Positions 16,901 through 19,378 of a stretch of DNA of 19,378 nt are shown piece by piece. A model generated the notes under the pieces. The model did not search any database. It was not told the DNA's origin and was given only the letters and a program-made list of their open reading frames with translations. The position numbers were made by a program, and so were the translations under genes. Each line of letters begins with the position of its first letter. Position 1 is the stretch's first letter. Source of the stretch: Gaeumannomyces sp. JS-464 (lineage: Eukaryota > Ascomycota > Sordariomycetes > Magnaporthales > Magnaporthaceae); NCBI GenBank assembly GCA_002197995.1, contig NGZR01000021.1, positions 1 through 19,378 on the forward strand, written 5' to 3'.

Positions 16901-19378
16901 GTGAAGTGTGTGCGTAAGTAAGTGTCAGTGAGGTAGTGTGCGTAGTCAAAGTGCAGTAGTGTGTGTGTGTGTCGTGGTGTGAAAGTAGTCGTGTGTAGAG
17001 TAGTAGGTAAAAAGTGTCCGTGTAGTAGTGTCACCAGTGTGGCGTAGTGGCAGGTGTCGTAGCGTAAGTGTGTACCGGTCAAGTGTGGAAAGTAGTCGTA
17101 GCCAGTGTGTCGTCGTACCAGAGTGTGTAAACGTCCGCGTACACAGTCAGTGTAGTCAGTCAGTGTAGTAAACGTAGTAAGTGGTGCGTGTACGGTAGTG
17201 TGTGACGTAGTCGTCGTGTACAGGTGTGTGTGTCGTCGAGTACGTCAGGTAAAAGTCCGTCGTACGTAGTGTAAAGTAGTGTCAAAAGTGTAGTAAGACG
17301 TGTGAGTGTGTAGTAAAGTAGTAGTGTGTATAGTAGTAAGTGTAAGTAAGGTACGTAGTGACGTAAGTGTGTGGTAAGTCCGTGTGTGTAGAGCCGTGTA
17401 GTGTAGTAGAGTGAAGTAAACCAGTGTGGCGTGTGTGTAGTCGTAGGTAAAGTGTAAGTAGTCAGTAGTACAAGTACGTAAAAAACAAGTAAGTAGTGTA
17501 GTGTAGTCCAGTAGTCGTGTCAAGTACGTAGTAAGTGTGTAAACCAGTGTAGCGTAGTGTGTAAAAGGTCGTGTAAGGAAGTACAAGGTAAGTCGTGGTG
17601 TAGTAACCCGTGAGGTAGTGTGTACAGAAAAGTGTGTAGACAAGTAAAGTGTGTGTCGAGTAGGTGTCAAAGTAGCAGTGTAGTCGTAAAGTGTAGTGTA
17701 CCCCACGTGAGGGGTGAGTGTCGTAGGGTAGTAACGTGTGTAAAAGGTACGTGTGTAAGTAGGTGTGGTGTGTAAAGTGTGTAGTGTAGTGTGCAGTAGT
17801 GTGTCAGTAAGCGTAAGGAAGGTGTGTGAGGCGGTAGGTAAGTAAAGTAGTGAACGTCGTAAACGTGTCAAGTCGTCGGGCGGGAGCCCGAGAGTAGTGT
17901 GTCGTAAGTGTCGTGAAGAGTGAACGAGGAGTGTACGTGTAAACCGTGTAGGTGTAGGTGTGTAGTGTAGTAGTCCGTCCAGTGTCGTGTCGTAGCGTAG
18001 AGTGGTGTAGAACGTACCGTAGTAGTAGAAACGACGTAGTAAGTCAGTGTGTGTAGTGTGTGGTGTAAGTGTGTAGTAAACACCAGAAACACCGTAAAGT
18101 ACGTGTGAACGTGTAAGTGTGGTGTCACAGTCCGTGTCAGTGAAGAGAAGTCAAACGTGTAAGTAGTCAAGTAGTGTACGTGGTGTGTCAGAGAAGTGTA
18201 GTGTAGTGTGTACCGGTGCGTAGGTAGAGGTACGAACGGTGTGTAAAGTAAGCCAGTGTGTGTGTCAGTAGTGTGTCGTGGACGTCAAAGTGTACGGTGT
18301 GTAGTGTAGAGTGAAAGTAAAGTGTGTGGGTAAAGTCGTAAGTGTAGAGTAAAGTAGTCAAGTGCGTGTAGTGTAGGTCACGTAAGTAAGTGTAGAGTCA
18401 GTAGTCAGTGTACCAGTGTGTGTAAAGTAAAGTGTAAGTGTGTAAAAGTAGTAGGGTACGTGTGGCACGTGTGAGTCGGTGTGAAGGTGTGCGTGTTGTA
18501 GTAGTGTAAGTAAAAAGTGTACCGTGCGTGAGTGTGGAGTAGTAAAGTGGTCGTGTAGGAGTACCAGTAACAGTCGTGTGTCCAGCAAGTGTCACCAAGG
18601 TGTGTGTGTCAGGAACAAGTGTGTCCGTGTGTGTACACGTACACAAGTGTGTCGTAGTGTGGTAGGCCCCAACGTGTGTAAGGGAAGAAGTGGTAAGAGT
18701 GTACACAGTGTGGTGCGGACGTAGTAGTAGTGTAAGTGTGGTGTGTAAGTCAGTAGTCAGTACGAGTGTAAACAAGTGTGTCCGTGTCGGTGTGTAGGTC
18801 GTCGTGAGGGTGTCCGTACGTCAGTAACGGTGGCGTGTGTAGTGTGTGGGTGTGTCCGTGCGTGAGTGGTCGTAGAGTAGTACGTGTAAGGTGTGTGTAC
18901 GTAAGTGTAAACAAGGTACGTGTAAGCCGTGTAGTGAGAGTGTGTCCAGCAGTAGTAGAAGAAGTGTGGTGAGAGGCGTAAGTCAGTACGTAGTGTGTCG
19001 TGGTGTAGGGTGTGTGGTGTCGCGTAGTCCGGTACCGTGTGTGGAGGTGGTAGGTAGGAGTAGGTAAAGTCCAAGTCGTGTCGTCCGTGTGAAGAGGTGT
19101 AGTGTCAGTGTGTGTCAGGTAGTCGTAAAGTGTGTGTGTGTGTGTGTAAGTAGGTGTGTCGTGTACGTGTGTAAAGGTGGTGGTGTGTAGGTCGCATGTA
19201 AGTAGAAGGAAAAAGTGTAAGTGTCGTGTGTACCGTGGTGTGTGTACGTAGTAACAGAAAACAGACGTGTGTCCGTCCGTAGTACCGGTAGTGTGGTGCA
19301 GAGTAAGTGTGTACCGTGTGTAAGTCCGTGTGGCGTGGAGTGGTAGTAGTGTAGGTGTAAAGTAAAAAGTGTGTGTGG
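13986..19378 (-). CDS. cox1: Cytochrome c oxidase subunit 1, 3' part with tiny exons, 5' end outside the window
   Basis: Cox1 is the catalytic haem-copper subunit of complex IV. The last exon (about 14357-13986, collapsed) encodes PRRISDYPDAFAGWN, SFGSIVSVVAAWLFLYIVY, then [35 protein letters not shown] and HSSL before TAA, matching the Cox1 C-terminus. Trp in FAGWN is TGA. Upstream exons are very short: CAACATTTCTTAGGTTTACAG (16688-16714, QHFLGLQ) and GTAATCTTACATTCTTCCC (about 18682-18705, (V)NLTFFP). Together they rebuild NLTFFPQHFLGLQ..PRRI in the right order. The catalytic histidines lie in exons outside the window. One base appears missing near RYPWMTPQF. The exact join between QHFLGLQ and PRRI is unclear; one or two residues (usually Gly-Met) are unaccounted for. 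Confidence 0.93.
14358..16687 (-). other. cox1 intron region with GIY-YIG ORF and two group I-like cores
   Basis: This lies between the QHFLGLQ and PRRI exons. The 3' part (14400-14800) has group I core elements on the minus strand: GTTCAACGACTAGAAG (R-like) near 14565-14595 and AAGATGATGACAGTCTGAA (S-like) near 14430-14470. A second core-like set lies near 16440-16660: CAATTAGCAGGATCC, CACGAGACTATACG and AAGAATAGTCC. Two cores suggest two introns flanking an undetected tiny exon, which could supply the missing Gly-Met codons, or a nested arrangement. A GC block GGGCGGCGGC sits near 16367-16382. Confidence 0.65.
14910..16095 (-). CDS. GIY-YIG homing endonuclease in the cox1 intron
   Basis: This is an intron-mobility endonuclease of the GIY-YIG family. 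The N-terminal part reads SDDGSNSIQGKPSGSPEDP, then SPLYPCTPVKVYHDASVSKF. The catalytic module follows near 15700-15800: GIYMW, then YKITGRVYIGSGVNGSRRLG, with the YIG-type motif and the conserved Arg. Next come YGHASFSVIILEICGK and LNVPGSSMGYKHTEENLLK. A NUMOD-like segment follows (KKGEMNPM, ACAENNPMFGKTKSEQTLTK), then FVYDVTQI, GVYPTVMCTRLFKLCNNTL and a stop near 14910. Several single-base frame shifts are needed, probably sequencing errors. A GCGCAAGCGACGG element is included near 15222-15236. The start is uncertain: no ATG is convincing, and such ORFs are often fused to the upstream exon. Confidence 0.85.
16740..18131 (-). CDS. GIY-YIG homing endonuclease in the second cox1 intron
   Basis: The start ATG gives MWTIKFKYLGVSGVYKLTNK, followed by SRFYIGSSNNLARRMEEYNK, the GIY-YIG core (GVYKL and YIGSS) with a conserved Arg. 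The protein continues GLSNPRSSSELEISR; just after this, near 17872-17895, a GC hairpin is inserted. Later blocks are TPQTSLAYEM, TPRITLSGDNNLDNAIW and IRKHIIVYNDDNDVVAEF. Next are SGREMARYFQIDGKLARTAI and the C-terminal segment SKALKYAKVNFYSLKVLIE, ending near HNGKIYSYKDK and TAA at 16740. The C-terminal repeats resemble the DNA-recognition segments of fungal intron endonucleases. A stop appears in frame at the GC hairpin and several one-base shifts occur, so it is either inactive or read through sequencing error. Confidence 0.8.
17872..17895. repeat. GC hairpin inside GIY-YIG ORF
   Basis: Collapsed, it reads CTCGGGC, GGGA, GCCCGAG: a perfect 7-bp stem with a four-base loop. It lies in the coding region of the endonuclease and appears to add an in-frame stop. 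It is a small GC-cluster type insertion, different in sequence from the TACGAAGTA family. Confidence 0.7.
18706..19378 (-). other. cox1 group I intron, 5' part outside the window
   Basis: Upstream of the NLTFFP mini-exon. The core lies at about 18712-18975 on the minus strand: TATATGCTGGAAATC (P), ACATCAGCAGGAAACC (Q), CCTCAGAGACTAAACG (R), ATATAGTCCGC (S), in the usual order and with complementary P7 strands. An ORF ends just before it. The intron begins beyond the window. Confidence 0.85.
19023..19378 (-). CDS. C-terminal end of an intron-encoded endonuclease, truncated by the window
   Basis: The collapsed minus strand encodes KTGKELIFPSINATKHTLK, then VRNYTIKKNLDTENE and WIYYPTTLQRYG with a TAG stop at 19023. 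The pattern (GKEL.FPSI..., then I.KNLDT, then an aromatic-rich end) resembles C-terminal DNA-binding tails of GIY-YIG or related endonucleases in fungal cox1 introns. The catalytic part is outside the window, so the class is not proven. Confidence 0.6.

Larger units (their letters stand above)
16715..18681 (-). other. cox1 group I intron with GIY-YIG ORF
   Basis: It separates the two tiny cox1 exons (NLTFFP and QHFLGLQ). Its core lies at about 18390-18600 and shows the classic order on the minus strand: GAATTGCTGGAAAG (P), AATCAGCAGG (Q), CTTCAACGATCAAG (R), GATATGATC (S). R and S can pair as P7. The ORF starts after the core and its stop lies only about 25 raw bases before the next exon. Confidence 0.85.
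1..19378. other. Whole-window letter substitution: T written as GT
   Basis: T is preceded by G at every position apart from nine exceptions I found by eye. AT, CT and TT are therefore missing, while A, C and G runs are normal. Collapsing GT to T restores conserved rRNA sequence, three long protein genes, intron cores and homing endonuclease motifs in every part of the window. The operation is reversible, because an original GT appears as GGT. It affects genes, spacers and homopolymers alike (a T run appears as a GT run), so it is best explained as a data-handling artefact and not as biology. All other entries were read after this collapse and are reported in raw coordinates, so raw lengths exceed true lengths by roughly a third. 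Confidence 0.97.

Noticed and set aside
1..19378. Biological explanation: massive RNA editing or a genome with G inserted before each T
   Set aside because: The pattern is the same in spacers, rRNA, introns and codons. It would require removing several thousand single Gs, unlike any known editing system, and it is exactly reversible as a text operation.
1..19378. CRISPR array or bacterial mobile element
   Set aside because: The repeats are tandem or palindromic without regular unique spacers, and all recognisable genes are mitochondrial.

Overview
The window cannot be read as it stands. Almost every T is written as the two letters GT: T is preceded by G throughout, and AT, CT and TT are essentially absent. 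I found nine bare exceptions, at 118, 6005, 9782, 16004, 16040, 16295, 17331, 18497 and 19197. If each GT is collapsed to T (an original GT, written GGT, becomes GT again), ordinary AT-rich sequence with recognisable genes appears, about 14 kb long by my rough estimate. All coordinates are raw window coordinates. All translations were made by hand from the collapsed sequence. Open frames read directly from the raw letters are artefacts and are not annotated.

The collapsed sequence is a piece of mitochondrial DNA, most likely fungal. It has a small-subunit rRNA gene, complex I genes nad4 and nad1, and the 3' part of cox1. TGA is read as Trp at conserved positions. Group I introns carry LAGLIDADG and GIY-YIG homing endonuclease genes, and GC-rich palindromic elements are scattered through spacers, introns and a variable rRNA helix. 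The complex I genes exclude budding and fission yeasts. I cannot place the organism further.

All identified genes lie on the minus strand. In transcription order, from high to low coordinates, they are: cox1 (5' end outside the window; last exon ends at 13986), nad1 (13423 to 12043), nad4 (11737 to 7761, one intron), a gene-poor stretch with two unrecognised ORFs, GC-rich arrays and a tRNA-Asp-like candidate (7760 to 3216), and rns (about 3215 to beyond position 1, one intron). cox1 is the most fragmented, with two tiny exons near 18.69 kb and 16.70 kb separated by introns that encode GIY-YIG proteins.

Several frames need one-base corrections, mostly at homopolymers, which points to uncorrected long-read sequence underneath the letter substitution. 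The most striking real DNA structures are a 12-copy perfect tandem of GCGAAGC (5361-5444), a heptamer known to form an unusually stable mini-hairpin, and a perfect 20-base palindrome between an A-run and a T-run (6796-6850).
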